Source: an uncultured Oceanospirillales bacterium
GTDB taxonomy: Bacteria; Pseudomonadota; Gammaproteobacteria; Xanthomonadales; SZUA-36
Assembly: GCA_913055655.1 (NCBI GenBank)
Contig: CAJXKA010000003.1
Coordinates: forward strand, 312,501-376,500
Direction of reading: 5' to 3'
DNA length: 64,000 nt
Positions 18,301 to 27,639 of the stretch are shown one piece after another. The notes beneath the pieces were generated by a model. The model saw only the letters and a program-made list of their open reading frames with translations. It made no database searches and had not been told where the DNA came from. Every line of letters begins with the position of its first letter. Positions within the stretch are counted from its first letter, which is position 1. Made by a program: the position numbers and the translations under genes.

Positions 18301-19165
18301 CGATGTGTTTGACCAGGTGGCCGACGTCGCCGGCGCCCAAGGCGCTGTTCGTCTCGTCACCCAGCGCTTCCAACAGTTGGCTTTTGGCCGCCGCGACGTC
18401 CAGTCCACCGGACGATGTCCAAAACATCGAGCGCCATTCCCCGGCAAGTAACTCGTGCGTGTTGGCCAGTGCCTGGTAATCAGCGGCAATTGAAGCAAGC
18501 GCGGTGTCCGCATCGCCCCCGATGCCCGGGTGCACCTGTGCCCTTTCCGGGACAGTCGTCTTCCAGTACGCCAGGAAGTCGTCGTACTTCGGGCGCTCCA
18601 GCAGGTCAAAAATGGGGCCGAGGGCGGGCTCGTTCACCAGCCTGCGGTACAGGTCGGTCAGCGCGCGCTCGTCACGACCACCGCCGTCGTGCGTCAACAC
18701 GACATCGTCGATGGCGCCGATCTCGAACAGGAACGCCGAGGCGGCTTTCACGGCGAAGGCGTGAATCGTGGAAATCGCGGCCTCATCCATCGACAGCAAC
18801 GCGGTGCGCAGGCGGCGTTGCATGGCCAGGCGGGCCTCTTCATCGTCCTGGGTGGCATCAATCAGTTGCTGGACCAGCGCGTTCCTGGACGTTCCGGCTT
18901 CCAGGTCGGTGCGCGCGCGCTCCAGCAGGCCGCGAATCCGGCCACGCAACTCGTCCGCCGCCGCCCTTGTGAAGGTCACCACCAGGATTTCTTCCACGGT
19001 CCGCGCGGACGCCGGTGACGTACCCTCGCCCACGCCCAGCAGCAAGCGCAGGTACAGGTGGCTGATGTTGTAGGTCTTGCCCGTGCCGGCGCTGGCCTCG
19101 ATCAGGCGCCGCCCGGTCAACGGGAAATCCATCAACCCAAACGTTTTCGGCATGAGATCAGTCAT
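15341..19165 (-). CDS. recB: Exodeoxyribonuclease V subunit beta (RecB)
   Basis: A 1274-residue protein from ATG 19165 (MTDLMPKTFGLM); that start overlaps the recC stop by eight bases, and a second ATG at 19153 is possible. It is a UvrD-type 3'-5' helicase fused to the RecB nuclease. Walker A EASAGTGKTYN lies near residues 23-33, CLVDEFQDTDPEQFRMFDRL in the middle is motif II, and the nuclease site (Asp in MTGAIDLVYEHDR and the YVVDYKSN motif) lies near 1155-1172. It supplies helicase, nuclease and RecA-loading activity of RecBCD. Length is slightly above the E. coli protein. All catalytic motifs look intact. Confidence 0.96.
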   Translation of the reverse strand: MTDLMPKTFGLMDFPLTGRRLIEASAGTGKTYNISHLYLRLLLGVGEGTSPASARTVEEILVVTFTRAAADELRGRIRGLLERARTDLEAGTSRNALVQQLIDATQDDEEARLAMQRRLRTALLSMDEAAISTIHAFAVKAASAFLFEIGAIDDVVLTHDGGGRDERALTDLYRRLVNEPALGPIFDLLERPKYDDFLAYWKTTVPERAQVHPGIGGDADTALASIAADYQALANTHELLAGEWRSMFWTSSGGLDVAAAKSQLLEALGDETNSALGAGDVGHLVKHIDAALTGPGLGIDDKRGSGYGKKWLATDIPPNASPALDLLRRVRAHIVAVLEDGAALAGRARAAVLLAVRQARARLDLREMSLDDVITLINRRLDEPDTRQALCDAITARHPVCLVDEFQDTDPEQFRMFDRLYAHAPPGPGAGLFMIGDPKQSIYAFRGADLFAYLNVRARVTAAREHGDESQDIYSLDTNWRSRPELVAGVNALFAEPEPATGPGAGVAPTFVFDGMTYQPVKDCTAHAPDRIPRFRVGDKCPVTGVSLHFIGHPGGSAEAGDLSGSKLIALFARDAAARISALLCPVNGAKMGEGEAARPLRPMDIAVLVRNQREARAIREALAADAIGLRSVYASQRDSVFADSEIAEDLLLVLRAIDACRDRRKLKSALATPLMRGFDPGFEAVTRVDEDDDELERTIAEFGACRQAWLANGVLSALDQLMGSPRRRLLAKIAERPDSDRLLTDLRHLGDLLQQRDQACDSPEQLIDWYTACLEDNDDLDEDDRRIRLESDEDLVRIVTVYSAKGLEYPVVFLPFFYLPKLPDLKKSLPVYREWHGEGWRAVVDFKAAGEDVKQRMQRERLAEDMRLLYVAVTRAVHQCHIGISAASYRKSTALFPQTPWGHLLTSEPGESEMPAFPDRAWLFDALRRRLGQAARDTGFSVAGEVEPVYFRPDAAAEPDLVRPPRVSGPVSNWRVTSYTGLVRGEAPRLDARLDDDEDTPAETEDGVEDEAAWADDIRFALPGSAHTGSCLHDILETYALACAQGQGGIVKLQESTAQQLAQYGLDDVLSATDDGASVAARVSDWMAACLEHPLPGDTRLGTLFDSGRAIPEMRFDFAIGGQREAAFDAINHALREAGLLPLERYGAISGLMTGAIDLVYEHDRSFYVVDYKSNTLGRTPGRYDQDGMGACIRDHRYDLQYMIYAVAAQRYFRTRLGDRYGYDDGEYRFGGVCYLFLRGMGLPGMADHGTWFHRPGAGQVDALDRALAGGTR

Positions 19166-22100
19166 CGGGGCAAGCCACGGCGCGGGTCCACTGGTCAATG
19201 GCGTGCGTTAACCGTTCGCAGACGTCGATAAACGCCGGGGCCAGCAGCGCCGCGGGTTCACCGTAATAGGCGCGCTCACGTAAATCCCTGCGCATGGCGT
19301 TGTCCAGGCTGAAGTCTCCTTCCAGCCAGCGCTTCATAACCGTTTCACGGTATGCCACCAGGTCATCGGCGCTGACGCCCATGCCCAGCTTCGGCTCGAA
19401 GGGCAGGCCGGTCTGCCGGTACTGCCAGTAAAGGTCGGCCAGGGAGGACAGGAACGCCCGGTGCGCGGGTCCGTCAGCCAGCGCGCCGGGCCCGAACTGA
19501 ACGGGCCAGTCTTCCTTGTCGACGCGCACGCCCGGGCGTGGCACAGAGGCCTTGCCGTCGTAAAACGCCGCCGCCGCGCCGGCCAGCGACCCGGCATCCG
19601 CGGCCATACAGGCCGCCAGCGCGACGCGCGGATAATAGTCCAGCAGGGTCTTCCAGCCCGCCCTGCTGGCACTCTGGTGCGCGAAGCGGTCACCGTGAAG
19701 TTGCAGCTGGCCACGCAGGCGCAGGCGAGGCGCGTTTGCCGGTTCAATGTCGACGATCACCGGCAAATCACGCCGGGCGCCAGCTTGCGGCCTGAAGAAC
19801 AGGTAGTCCGGCGACAGGGTGTCCAGCGCGGCCCGCGCCTCGATACCGGCTTCACCCAGGGGCCAGGCACCACGTTGCCGCCCCAGGTGCACGAAGCGGT
19901 CGACCAGGGCCCGGCCGGCCATTGCCGGGTCGGCCGGTACAACCGGTACATCGCGCTCAACGCGCGCCAGCAGTTCATCAATTCGCTGCCACCTGGCCAA
20001 CCCGTCCCCGGGGCCCAGCATTTCATCGTCTTCGACGCGCTCGTCGTAGCGCGCCAGCGTGACGCCCAGGCGTCGAAACAGCCATTGCGAGGGACGTGAG
20101 AAAAAGCGGATAAAGTCCTCGATGTCCACTTCAACGGCACCATCGGCGGCCACCCGGTCAGCTTCACCGGACAGCGGGCGCGCGAGCCAGCGCCTGTCAC
20201 CACGTTCGGCCGGTAGCACGTCATTTGTCCCGCCCGGTCCCGCATGATCCCGCCGCGTTTCAGCCTGCCGCTCGGCCACGGCGTAGGCATTGGCATCCAG
20301 CGAGAACAATCGCGTGGCGGCACGGTCGCCACCGTGGAAATTCGCGCGGCTGAACGGCTGCAGGGCGTGGCGCGTGAACAGCCGGCCAGGCTGGATTTCG
20401 CCATCCTTGTCGAAAGCGCCGGTGTCATAACCTTCCCGCAGGCAATCCTGCAGCTCGGACACCACCACCGAGGGTTGGCGGGGCTCATTCCGGTGCATGT
20501 CCTGGCCGATGTAACTGACGTGAAAGGCCTGCCGGGCAGAGAGCAGGGCTTCCAGGAACAGCCAGCGATCATCGACCCGCGCGGATCGATCACCCGGGCG
20601 ATAGTCCTCGCGCATCAGGTCGAACCCCGGCCGCTCAATCCGCCGCGGGTAGTCCTCCATGTTCATGCCCAGCAGGTAAACGACCCGGAACGGCACCCCG
20701 CGCATGGGCAGCAGGCTGCAGAACTTCACCCCCTCGCTCCACGGGTGACGCCGGCCGGAGGACTGCCGCAACACCGGCCGGACCGCCGCGCGAACGACGG
20801 ACAGGGAAATGTCGCCGGTATGCCAGCCCGCACCAGCGGCATCGGTCAGCCCCTGCAGGCCCCGGCGCACTTCGACCATGGCCGCCTGGTCTTCGGCATC
20901 GGGCTCGAAGAATGCGTCCAACAGGTCATCCAGCAGCGCCGCCCAGCGCACCGGCGAACGCGACTGCTCCAGCAGGTTTCGGTATCGTTCCAGTTGCCGC
21001 CAGAACCGGAGAAAACCGTCCAGCGCCGCCGCGCGGCCACCCTCGATCTCGTCCATGGGCTGGACACCGAGCACACTGAAGTCGTCGCCCGACCGCATGG
21101 CGTAGCCGGCCAGCAGGCGATCAATGCCAAAATCCCAACTGGCCTCACGGTAGGCGGTACCCAGCTCACGCCGGCGATGGTCGCCATCTTCACCCCAGTG
21201 GACACCCGCATCGACCAGCCAGCGACGTATCGCCTCGAAGTCATCCCGGTCCAGCCGGAACCGCCGCAGCACCGCGGGCACTTCCAGCAACCCGAGCACC
21301 GAGGACAGGGGCAGGCGGCTGTCCGGCAATTCAAGAAGCGCCTCGAAAGCCTCGAGCAGGGGCGCCTCTTCCACCAGGGTGCGGTCGGCAATGTGATAGT
21401 CGATGCGGGGCCGTCCTTCGCCCCCCGCATCGGCGAAAACCGCGTGTATGTACGGGGCGTATGGCGCCACGCGCGGCATCATCACCACCACGTCACGCGG
21501 CTTGAGCGTCGGGTCCCGTTCGAACAGGTCGAGCAACTGGTCACGAAGCACCTCGACTTCGCGCAACAGGCCGTGACAACTGTGAAAGTGAATGCTGGGC
21601 GGGCCTGCAAGCTCACCCGCCGGAACATCAGGCGGCTTGCCCTGATTCAATGACAGTGTCGCCGTTTCACCGCGGAACCGGAGCTCGAGCATGTCCTGCT
21701 GGACCGAAGCCAGCAGGCTGGTGTCGCGGTCACGGTCCGGGCTGATGAACGCGTCGAAATCCTCCAGCCCGGCGGCCTCGCCCTGCTCAGCGGCCTGTTC
21801 GTACACCAGCTTCAGGAAATCGCGGACCTGGTCCGCCTGCGCGGCCAGCAGGGGGTGCCCGATCTCGGGTGGCCCTGGATGGGATCGTGGCCCGGCGCGA
21901 TAAGCCGCCGCCTCCTCGCGGATGGCCTGTTGCCGGGAAGGAATATCGCACCAGAACCCGGCACTGGGGTTGAGCAGGAACAGGTCGACGTCGACATGTC
22001 TTGCCAGCCCCATCAGGACCTGCAGGTCGGATTCGGGCAACGCCGTCACGCCGAATACGAACAGTCGCCTGAACGGCAGGTTCTCCACCGGTAACGCCGG

Positions 22101-22742
22101 CCGGGAAAGGTGCTCGCACAGTAACCGGTGAACCCGCGCGCGGTGCAGGGTAGCGGGTTCCCCGGCGCGTTTGCTGACTTCCTGCCACAGCAATCGCTGC
22201 CAGGCCTCATCGTCGGCCCACCCGGCGCGGCGCTCGCGCCGCTTTCCGGCTGGCGCACCGCGGTCCCAGCCGTCGACGATCCAGCCGGGGCGGAACACCA
22301 GGTACTGGTCGAACAGGTCCGCGACCCGGGCCGCCAGCTGGAACTGTTTCAGGTCGGTCAGCCCGGTCGCGCCATCGTCACCCAGGTAACGACGGACGGG
22401 GGCCAGTGCGTCCTGGCCCAGGAACCCGCCATCCCCCAGGATGCCGAACAACCGCCAGGTCAGTTCCTGCTTGTCCAGGGGGGTGCGATCGGAAAGGCCG
22501 GGCACCACCAGCGCCCGCGCCACGCGCCAGAAAAAGGCCGATAGCCGCTGGTACTCGATGTTGGCCGCAACTCCATGGCGCTGCGCCAGCTGGAGGTTCA
22601 GCCACGAACCCATGGCCGGGTTTTCCAGCAGTACGGTTTCGGTTTCCAGCGCGCCCATGCCCTCCGGCACCTGGCCCATGCGCTCGGCCAGGATTTCGAA
22701 CAGCATCTCCACGCGGTTCGCGTGGTAGGTGGTCAGCGACAT
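19158..22742 (-). CDS. recC: Exodeoxyribonuclease V subunit gamma (RecC)
   Basis: A 1194-residue protein from ATG 22742 (MSLTTYHANRVEMLFEILAE), the typical RecC beginning; the frame extends 15 codons further but with no better start. Recognisable RecC regions include MGSWLNLQLAQRHGVAANIE near residues 44-63 and PFRVVYLLGMNMEDYPR around 690. RecC holds RecB and RecD together and recognises Chi. It lacks active helicase residues, as normal. It is the first gene of recC-recB-recD, transcribed away from the lipoprotein gene on the other strand, so the promoter should lie in 22743-22877. Confidence 0.95.
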   Translation of the reverse strand: MSLTTYHANRVEMLFEILAERMGQVPEGMGALETETVLLENPAMGSWLNLQLAQRHGVAANIEYQRLSAFFWRVARALVVPGLSDRTPLDKQELTWRLFGILGDGGFLGQDALAPVRRYLGDDGATGLTDLKQFQLAARVADLFDQYLVFRPGWIVDGWDRGAPAGKRRERRAGWADDEAWQRLLWQEVSKRAGEPATLHRARVHRLLCEHLSRPALPVENLPFRRLFVFGVTALPESDLQVLMGLARHVDVDLFLLNPSAGFWCDIPSRQQAIREEAAAYRAGPRSHPGPPEIGHPLLAAQADQVRDFLKLVYEQAAEQGEAAGLEDFDAFISPDRDRDTSLLASVQQDMLELRFRGETATLSLNQGKPPDVPAGELAGPPSIHFHSCHGLLREVEVLRDQLLDLFERDPTLKPRDVVVMMPRVAPYAPYIHAVFADAGGEGRPRIDYHIADRTLVEEAPLLEAFEALLELPDSRLPLSSVLGLLEVPAVLRRFRLDRDDFEAIRRWLVDAGVHWGEDGDHRRRELGTAYREASWDFGIDRLLAGYAMRSGDDFSVLGVQPMDEIEGGRAAALDGFLRFWRQLERYRNLLEQSRSPVRWAALLDDLLDAFFEPDAEDQAAMVEVRRGLQGLTDAAGAGWHTGDISLSVVRAAVRPVLRQSSGRRHPWSEGVKFCSLLPMRGVPFRVVYLLGMNMEDYPRRIERPGFDLMREDYRPGDRSARVDDRWLFLEALLSARQAFHVSYIGQDMHRNEPRQPSVVVSELQDCLREGYDTGAFDKDGEIQPGRLFTRHALQPFSRANFHGGDRAATRLFSLDANAYAVAERQAETRRDHAGPGGTNDVLPAERGDRRWLARPLSGEADRVAADGAVEVDIEDFIRFFSRPSQWLFRRLGVTLARYDERVEDDEMLGPGDGLARWQRIDELLARVERDVPVVPADPAMAGRALVDRFVHLGRQRGAWPLGEAGIEARAALDTLSPDYLFFRPQAGARRDLPVIVDIEPANAPRLRLRGQLQLHGDRFAHQSASRAGWKTLLDYYPRVALAACMAADAGSLAGAAAAFYDGKASVPRPGVRVDKEDWPVQFGPGALADGPAHRAFLSSLADLYWQYRQTGLPFEPKLGMGVSADDLVAYRETVMKRWLEGDFSLDNAMRRDLRERAYYGEPAALLAPAFIDVCERLTHAIDQWTRAVACPDD

Positions 22743-22877
22743 TGGGGAGCGGGCAACAACGGCATCATTCGCCCATAGTAGCCGCATCGATTATCAGTTC
22801 ATAAGAATCATTGGCCGCTGGCCGCGCCCGACGCCTTCGGTCGTATACTGGTTGCGCAAAATCACGGGGGATGACCG

Positions 22878-23354
22878 ATGACGAAGACCATGTTCCGCTG
22901 CGGGGCCATCGTGCTGGCCACATTGTGCCTGGCCGCCTGCGCCACCCTGGACCCGGACTACGAGGAGCCCGCGGTGAGCCTGGCGGGGATCCGCGCGCTC
23001 CCGAGCCAGGGCGGGCTGCCCAACTTCGAGGTGAAGCTGCAGATCGTCAATCCGAACGACTTCGACCTGGATCTGGCGGGTATCGTCTACACCATCGCCC
23101 TGGACGGCCACGAGCTGGTGAAGAGCGTCGGCAAGGATTTCCCGGTGATCGAGAGCTACTCGGAAGAGACGGTGACACTCATCGGCAGCGTCAACCTGCT
23201 CGAGGGCATCCGGCTGTTCGGCGACCTGCTGCAATCCAGCGGCAGCACGCTCGACTACGAGTTTCGCGCCAAGCTCGACCTGGCCGGGTTGTATCCGTCC
23301 ATCAAGGTCTCCGAGGGTGGCCAGCTGGACCTGTCGGGGCATACCCGGCGCTGA
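22878..23354 (+). CDS. LEA type 2 family lipoprotein
   Basis: A 158-residue protein with a lipoprotein signal peptide; the lipobox L-A-A-C puts the lipidated Cys at residue 21. The mature part is an LEA14/WHy-like beta-sandwich: NFEVKLQIVNPNDFDLDLAG is the typical opening strand pair, followed by a conserved pattern of alternating hydrophobic residues. The ribosome site GGGGGATG precedes the ATG. It stands alone, divergent from recC and convergent with the amidohydrolase gene. Homologues are small envelope lipoproteins thought to bind or protect other molecules; no specific role is known. Confidence 0.82.
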   Translation: MTKTMFRCGAIVLATLCLAACATLDPDYEEPAVSLAGIRALPSQGGLPNFEVKLQIVNPNDFDLDLAGIVYTIALDGHELVKSVGKDFPVIESYSEETVTLIGSVNLLEGIRLFGDLLQSSGSTLDYEFRAKLDLAGLYPSIKVSEGGQLDLSGHTRR

Positions 23355-23375
23355 AAGCCAGGGCGCCCGACGCGC

Positions 23376-24680
23376 TCAGCGCTTGTAAACCACACCCTGT
23401 TTCATGACAAAGCGGACGTCTTCCATGACCCGGATATCGTCCAGCGGGTTGCCGGGCACGGCGATGACGTCCGCGCGTTTGCCTTCGGCGATGACACCGC
23501 GGTCGTCGACACCCAGCAGGTCGACGGCGTTGACGGTGGCCATGCGCAGGGCATCCACCGGCTTGATGCCGTTGTCGACCAGGGCGGTGAACTCGCGGCC
23601 GTTATCGCCGTGCCGGTAGACGCCGGAGTCGGAACCGAGCGCCATGTTCACGCCGGCCCGGTAGGCTTTTTCCAGGCTTTGTTTCACCAGCGGGATGAGA
23701 TAGTCGCTCTTCGCGCGAATCTCGGCGGGGGCGTCTTCCGGTAACGGCAGCTCGTTGATGTAAAGGTTGGGCACCAGGTAGGTGCCGCGCTCTTTCATCA
23801 GGCGGATGGACTCGTCCGACAGGATCGAGCCATGCTCGATCGAGGCCACGCCGGCGCGTACCGCGGCGTTAATGCCCGCGGTGCCGTGGGCGTGCGCCGC
23901 CACCTTCAGGCCCAGCTTGGTGGCCTCTTCGACGATGGCCGCCAGTTCGGCCTCTGAATATTGCTGTGCACCAATCGGTGCCGACTTGGAGAAGGAGTAC
24001 ACGCCGGCCGTCGCGCAGACCTTGATCACGCGCACGCCGTGCTTGGCCTGGTAGCGCACCGCCTTGATCACCTCGTCCACGCCGTCGGACACGCCCTGCT
24101 TCGGACCCAGCTCCATGACGCCGGGGGCGAAGCCGGTGACATCGCAATGGCCGCCGGTGATGGAAATGTAATGGCCCGACGGCCAGACATCGGGGCCGGG
24201 CACTTCACCGCGGTTGATGGCGCGCATCAGGGCGACGTCGGGGAAGCCCGGCAGCGCGCCCAGGTCGCGGATGGTCGTAAAGCCGGCCTGCAGCGTTTTG
24301 TCGGCGAAGACCACGCCGCGAATCGCCCAGTCCGGCGCCGTCTCGATCACCGGGGTCGTGACCCAGTTATCGCCGGTGAAATAATCGGCGGTGACGTGCG
24401 TGTGCATGTCCAGCAGGCCCGGCAGCAGCGTCATGTCACCCAGGTCGATACGCTCCGCGCTGTCCGGCAGGCGGTCCGGGTTCACGGCGACGATCACGCC
24501 GTCTTCAACCACCACGACCGCGGGCCCGGTCACCCGGCCCTGGCCGGCGTCGAACAGGCGGTCCGCGGTGACCACCGTCGGGGCTGCCATCGAGACACAT
24601 GCCCAGCACGCGGCCAGCGCCGTGACGACCAGGGTATTCATGCGGGTGAGGGGTACGGGATTTCGTCGGATTCGGGTCAT
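23376..24680 (-). CDS. Secreted metal-dependent amidohydrolase
   Basis: A 434-residue amidohydrolase superfamily protein with an N-terminal signal (basic n-region then TLVVTALAACWACVSMAA). Metal and catalytic motifs are visible in order: DMHTHVT near residue 91, RVIKVCATAG with a possibly carbamylated Lys, AAHAHGT, SIEHGS and ALGSDSGVYRHGDN. This order fits the imidazolonepropionase-like / Xaa-Pro dipeptidase (prolidase-type) branch. ATG 24680 has a GAGAA ribosome site; an ATG at 24641 is a second choice. It follows the ABC exporter gene by 14 bp and is probably in the same operon. Substrate unknown, likely a peptide or lactam in the periplasm. Confidence 0.87.
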   Translation of the reverse strand: MTRIRRNPVPLTRMNTLVVTALAACWACVSMAAPTVVTADRLFDAGQGRVTGPAVVVVEDGVIVAVNPDRLPDSAERIDLGDMTLLPGLLDMHTHVTADYFTGDNWVTTPVIETAPDWAIRGVVFADKTLQAGFTTIRDLGALPGFPDVALMRAINRGEVPGPDVWPSGHYISITGGHCDVTGFAPGVMELGPKQGVSDGVDEVIKAVRYQAKHGVRVIKVCATAGVYSFSKSAPIGAQQYSEAELAAIVEEATKLGLKVAAHAHGTAGINAAVRAGVASIEHGSILSDESIRLMKERGTYLVPNLYINELPLPEDAPAEIRAKSDYLIPLVKQSLEKAYRAGVNMALGSDSGVYRHGDNGREFTALVDNGIKPVDALRMATVNAVDLLGVDDRGVIAEGKRADVIAVPGNPLDDIRVMEDVRFVMKQGVVYKR

Positions 24681-24694
24681 CGGGTTTCTCGGTG

Positions 24695-26536
24695 CTAGCG
24701 GTAGCCTGCGGCCTGCAGGGAGAACAGGCTGGCGTAATGGCCATCCTGCGCGATCAGTTCATCATGCGAGCCACGCTCGATGATGCGGCCATTCTCGATG
24801 ACCACGATCTGGCTGGCCATCCTGACCGTGGAGAATCGGTGCGAAATCAGGATGGCGATACGATTTTCGGTGAGCCGGCGGAAATGCTCGAAAATGGTCG
24901 CCTCGGCGGCTGCGTCCATGGCCGCGGTGGGTTCGTCCAGCACCAGGATGTCGGCGTCTTCGCGCATGAATGCGCGCGCCAGGGCGATCTTCTGCCACTG
25001 CCCGCCGGACAATTCCTGGCCCTCGGCGAACCAGCGGCCCAGCTGGGTGTGGTACCCCCCAGGCAGGCCTTCGACAAGGCTGTCGGCCATGCCCTTGTCG
25101 GCGGCCTCGCGCCAGCGTGCCTCGTCATCAAAGTGACGCACGTCGCCCACGCCGATGTTTTCACCCAGGATGAACTGGTACCGCGAAAAATCCTGGAAAA
25201 TGACGCCGATCCGGCCGAGCAGCGCTTTTTCATCCCATTCCTGCAGTTCCAGCCCGTCGAGCAGGATACGGCCGGTCGTCGGCGAGTACAGCCGGGTGAG
25301 CAGCTTGATGAGCGTGGTTTTACCGGAACCGTTTTCCCCCACCAGCGCCAGCGACTGGCCCGGGCGGATATGCAGGTCGATGCCGACCAGTGCCGGGTGA
25401 TTGGCGCCCGGGTAGGTGAAGCCGACATTCTCAAAACGAATGCCGTCATCCGGTGACGGCCCCGTGACCTTGCCGGCGGGCGCCTGTCGCACCGGGGTTT
25501 CCAGGTATTCGTACAGCGTGGACAGGTACAGGTTGTCCTCGTACATGCCGCCGATGGCCGTGAGGCTGGCCGACACCGCGGCCTGGCCCTGCCGGAACAG
25601 CATCAGGTACATGGTCATCTGGCCCAGCGTGATGCGTTCAACCACGGCGGCCATGGCAATCCAGGCGTACGCGCCGTACAGCGCAACCGTTCCAATCAGC
25701 CCAAGGACGAAGCCCCAGCCATCGCGACGAATGGCGAGATCCCGGTCACGGCCGTATAGCCGCTTGAAAATATCCCGGTAGCGCCCGATCAGCAGCGGGC
25801 CGAGCCCGAACAGCTTCACTTCCTTGACGTTGTCCTCGCGGGCGATCACCGATTCCAGGTAAGACTGCATGCGCGAATCGGGCGAGCGCCAGCGAAACAG
25901 CGCGAAGGCGTCACCGGCAAAGCGGGTCTCGGCCAGGAAGGACGGCAGGCCGGCCACCACCAGGACGGCAACGGCCCACGGGGAGAACTGCACCAGCAGC
26001 ACGCCGTAACTGGTCAGCGACACCAGGTTCTGGGCAAGGCCGAAGGTGCGGTTGACCAGCGACAGCGGCCGGCTGGAGGCCTCGCGCCGGGCCCGGGTGA
26101 GCTTGTCGTAGAACTCGCTGTCCTCGAACTGTGCCAGCTCCAGCTGTACCGCTTTTTCCAGGATCATCATGTTGACCCGCTGGCCCAGCTGGGCGCGCAA
26201 CAGCGCCTGGCAAAGCGATATGCCGCGTTGCGAGAATGCCAGCGCCGCGACGATACCCGCCTCGATGGCCACCCAGGTGTATACATCCCGCAAGGCCAAC
26301 TCGCCGGTCTCGGCGTGAACGGCGGTCGCCGCGACCACGGCGTCGATGATCTTCGCGCCGACCCAGGCGATTGCCGCCGGGAGCAGGCCCGCCGCCAGCG
26401 TCAGGAAGGCCAGGGCGAAAGTCAGGCCGCGATTGGTGGACCACACAAGCTCCAGGGCGCGCCGGGAATAGCGGAAAACGCCGAAGAAGCCCTGGGTGAC
26501 GGATTCGGTGGGCGGCGGTGGGGGTGGTCGCGGCAT
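24695..26536 (-). CDS. ABC exporter half-transporter (permease-ATPase fusion)
   Basis: A 613-residue protein with a proline-rich N-terminus (MPRPPPPPPTES), a six-helix transmembrane domain over about residues 35-330, and a C-terminal ABC ATPase. The ATPase has Walker A VGENGSGKTTLIKLL, Q-loop IGVIFQDFSRYQF, signature ELSGGQWQKIALARA, Walker B DILVLDEPTAAMD and the switch His in ILISHRFSTV. It works as a dimer in the inner membrane. The Q-loop and TMD resemble the McjD/HlyB-like peptide or lipid exporters. It is sandwiched in an operon with a Cys-containing membrane protein and an amidohydrolase. Substrate unknown. Confidence 0.92.
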   Translation of the reverse strand: MPRPPPPPPTESVTQGFFGVFRYSRRALELVWSTNRGLTFALAFLTLAAGLLPAAIAWVGAKIIDAVVAATAVHAETGELALRDVYTWVAIEAGIVAALAFSQRGISLCQALLRAQLGQRVNMMILEKAVQLELAQFEDSEFYDKLTRARREASSRPLSLVNRTFGLAQNLVSLTSYGVLLVQFSPWAVAVLVVAGLPSFLAETRFAGDAFALFRWRSPDSRMQSYLESVIAREDNVKEVKLFGLGPLLIGRYRDIFKRLYGRDRDLAIRRDGWGFVLGLIGTVALYGAYAWIAMAAVVERITLGQMTMYLMLFRQGQAAVSASLTAIGGMYEDNLYLSTLYEYLETPVRQAPAGKVTGPSPDDGIRFENVGFTYPGANHPALVGIDLHIRPGQSLALVGENGSGKTTLIKLLTRLYSPTTGRILLDGLELQEWDEKALLGRIGVIFQDFSRYQFILGENIGVGDVRHFDDEARWREAADKGMADSLVEGLPGGYHTQLGRWFAEGQELSGGQWQKIALARAFMREDADILVLDEPTAAMDAAAEATIFEHFRRLTENRIAILISHRFSTVRMASQIVVIENGRIIERGSHDELIAQDGHYASLFSLQAAGYR

Positions 26537-26545
26537 CGCCCGATT

Positions 26546-27181
26546 CTAGCGCGTCGAACGCTCCAGGCGTTGCTGGCAGATTCGCAGGAAACAGAACTGT
26601 GCGTTGGTGGCCATGCAACCGGCATTCACGCCCTGGACGATCAGGTCACAGTATTCCTGGGCACGGACGCTCTCGGCGGGATCCTCCGCGAGGGCCAGGT
26701 AACGCTCCAGTTCCAGTGCCTGGGTGAAGGGCTCCTGGCAGGCCGCCAGGAAACGGTGGGCGGCGCGCCCCTCGCGCGACGCGTCCACGCAGTTCTGTCC
26801 GATACTGGCGTCGGCGCCAGCCGGCCGCGACTCGACAACCGTCACGCGGTTCTCCAGGTCGGCCTCCCCGCAGCTGGGTGCATTGGTGTAGAACGTTGAG
26901 CCGTCGTTCGCCGTGCAGGTGAGAATGATGTCCGAGCCTGCGCTTTCCTGAACCGGTGCATCGGCCCCTGGAGCACCTGGCGCGGCCGTCGTCGCCGGGG
27001 GTGGACGCGGTGTTGTCGCACTTCCCGTTGCACCGGGTTGCATCAGCTGCCGCCAGAATACGAACGCGGCGATGGCGATCACGAGCAGGACAAACGCGAC
27101 ACCCCAACGCTGTCGTCGCGCCCGTGCGCGGCGGACACGGCGATCATCTTCGCGCCAGTTTCCGGGGGGACCCATGTTCAT
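26546..27181 (-). CDS. Single-pass membrane protein with Cys-containing periplasmic domains
   Basis: A 211-residue protein from ATG 27181 (MNMGPPGNWREDD); ATG 27175 is equally possible, and the longer frame runs into the leader region. The N-terminus is basic, followed by one membrane helix (WGVAFVLLVIAIAAFVFW) near residues 27-44. A Pro/Ala/Thr linker leads to a domain around ILTCTANDGSTFYTNAPSC that resembles DUF4124-type Cys pairs, then a helical part with more Cys. It is nine bp upstream of the ABC exporter gene, so it is likely its partner. Family not certain. Confidence 0.6.
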   Translation of the reverse strand: MNMGPPGNWREDDRRVRRARARRQRWGVAFVLLVIAIAAFVFWRQLMQPGATGSATTPRPPPATTAAPGAPGADAPVQESAGSDIILTCTANDGSTFYTNAPSCGEADLENRVTVVESRPAGADASIGQNCVDASREGRAAHRFLAACQEPFTQALELERYLALAEDPAESVRAQEYCDLIVQGVNAGCMATNAQFCFLRICQQRLERSTR

Positions 27182-27197
27182 AAACTTAAGATAAAAC

Positions 27198-27226
27198 TTG
27201 TGTTTCTCAAGACTTGCGCCTATTGT
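27198..27226 (+). promoter_or_regulatory. Sigma-70-like promoter of the cold-shock gene, long 5' leader
   Basis: TTGTGT at 27198 and TATTGT at 27221 are separated by 17 bp. Transcription from here would start about 27233 and leave a leader of ~170 nt before the cold-shock ATG. Long structured leaders are typical of cspA-type mRNAs and control their cold-dependent stability and translation. Confidence 0.6.
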
Positions 27227-27405
27227 TCGCAACACGGACGGTGATCTCTTGGCAATAGTGCCACTGGGCGCCGGACGGTTAGTAGAGATTGGTTGCACGT
27301 CCCTGAAATTTCCCAGAAGTATACCTCCGGTGTCTCCTGCCCAAGATGTTTCCGAGACAGGCGATTGATCAATTCGTCTTAATTTTTATTTACAGGTGAT
27401 TTCAA

Positions 27406-27612
27406 ATGGCTACAGGCACTGTCAAATGGTTCAACGACGCTAAGGGTTTCGGCTTCATCCAGCCGGCCGATGGCGGCAAGGACCTGTTCGTGCATTTCTC
27501 TTCCATCCAGGGTTCCGGTTTCAAGTCTCTCGCCGAGGGTGATTCCGTGACGTTTGAAGTGGAAGACGGACCGCGCGGGCCACAGGCGACCAACGTCGAA
27601 AAGGCGGGCTGA
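27406..27612 (+). CDS. Cold-shock domain protein (CspA family)
   Basis: A 68-residue single cold-shock domain: [16 protein letters not shown] includes RNP1 (KGFGFI), and [11 protein letters not shown] includes RNP2 (LFVHF). It binds single-stranded RNA and DNA without sequence strictness and acts as an RNA chaperone. Start MATGTVKWF is the family standard with ribosome site AGGTGA. It is a monocistronic unit: promoter at 27198, long leader and a strong terminator after the stop. Which paralogue (cspA, cspC, cspE) cannot be said. Confidence 0.95.
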   Translation: MATGTVKWFNDAKGFGFIQPADGGKDLFVHFSSIQGSGFKSLAEGDSVTFEVEDGPRGPQATNVEKAG

Positions 27613-27639
27613 TCCGGCCTAACCGGTAGTACTTTTGGG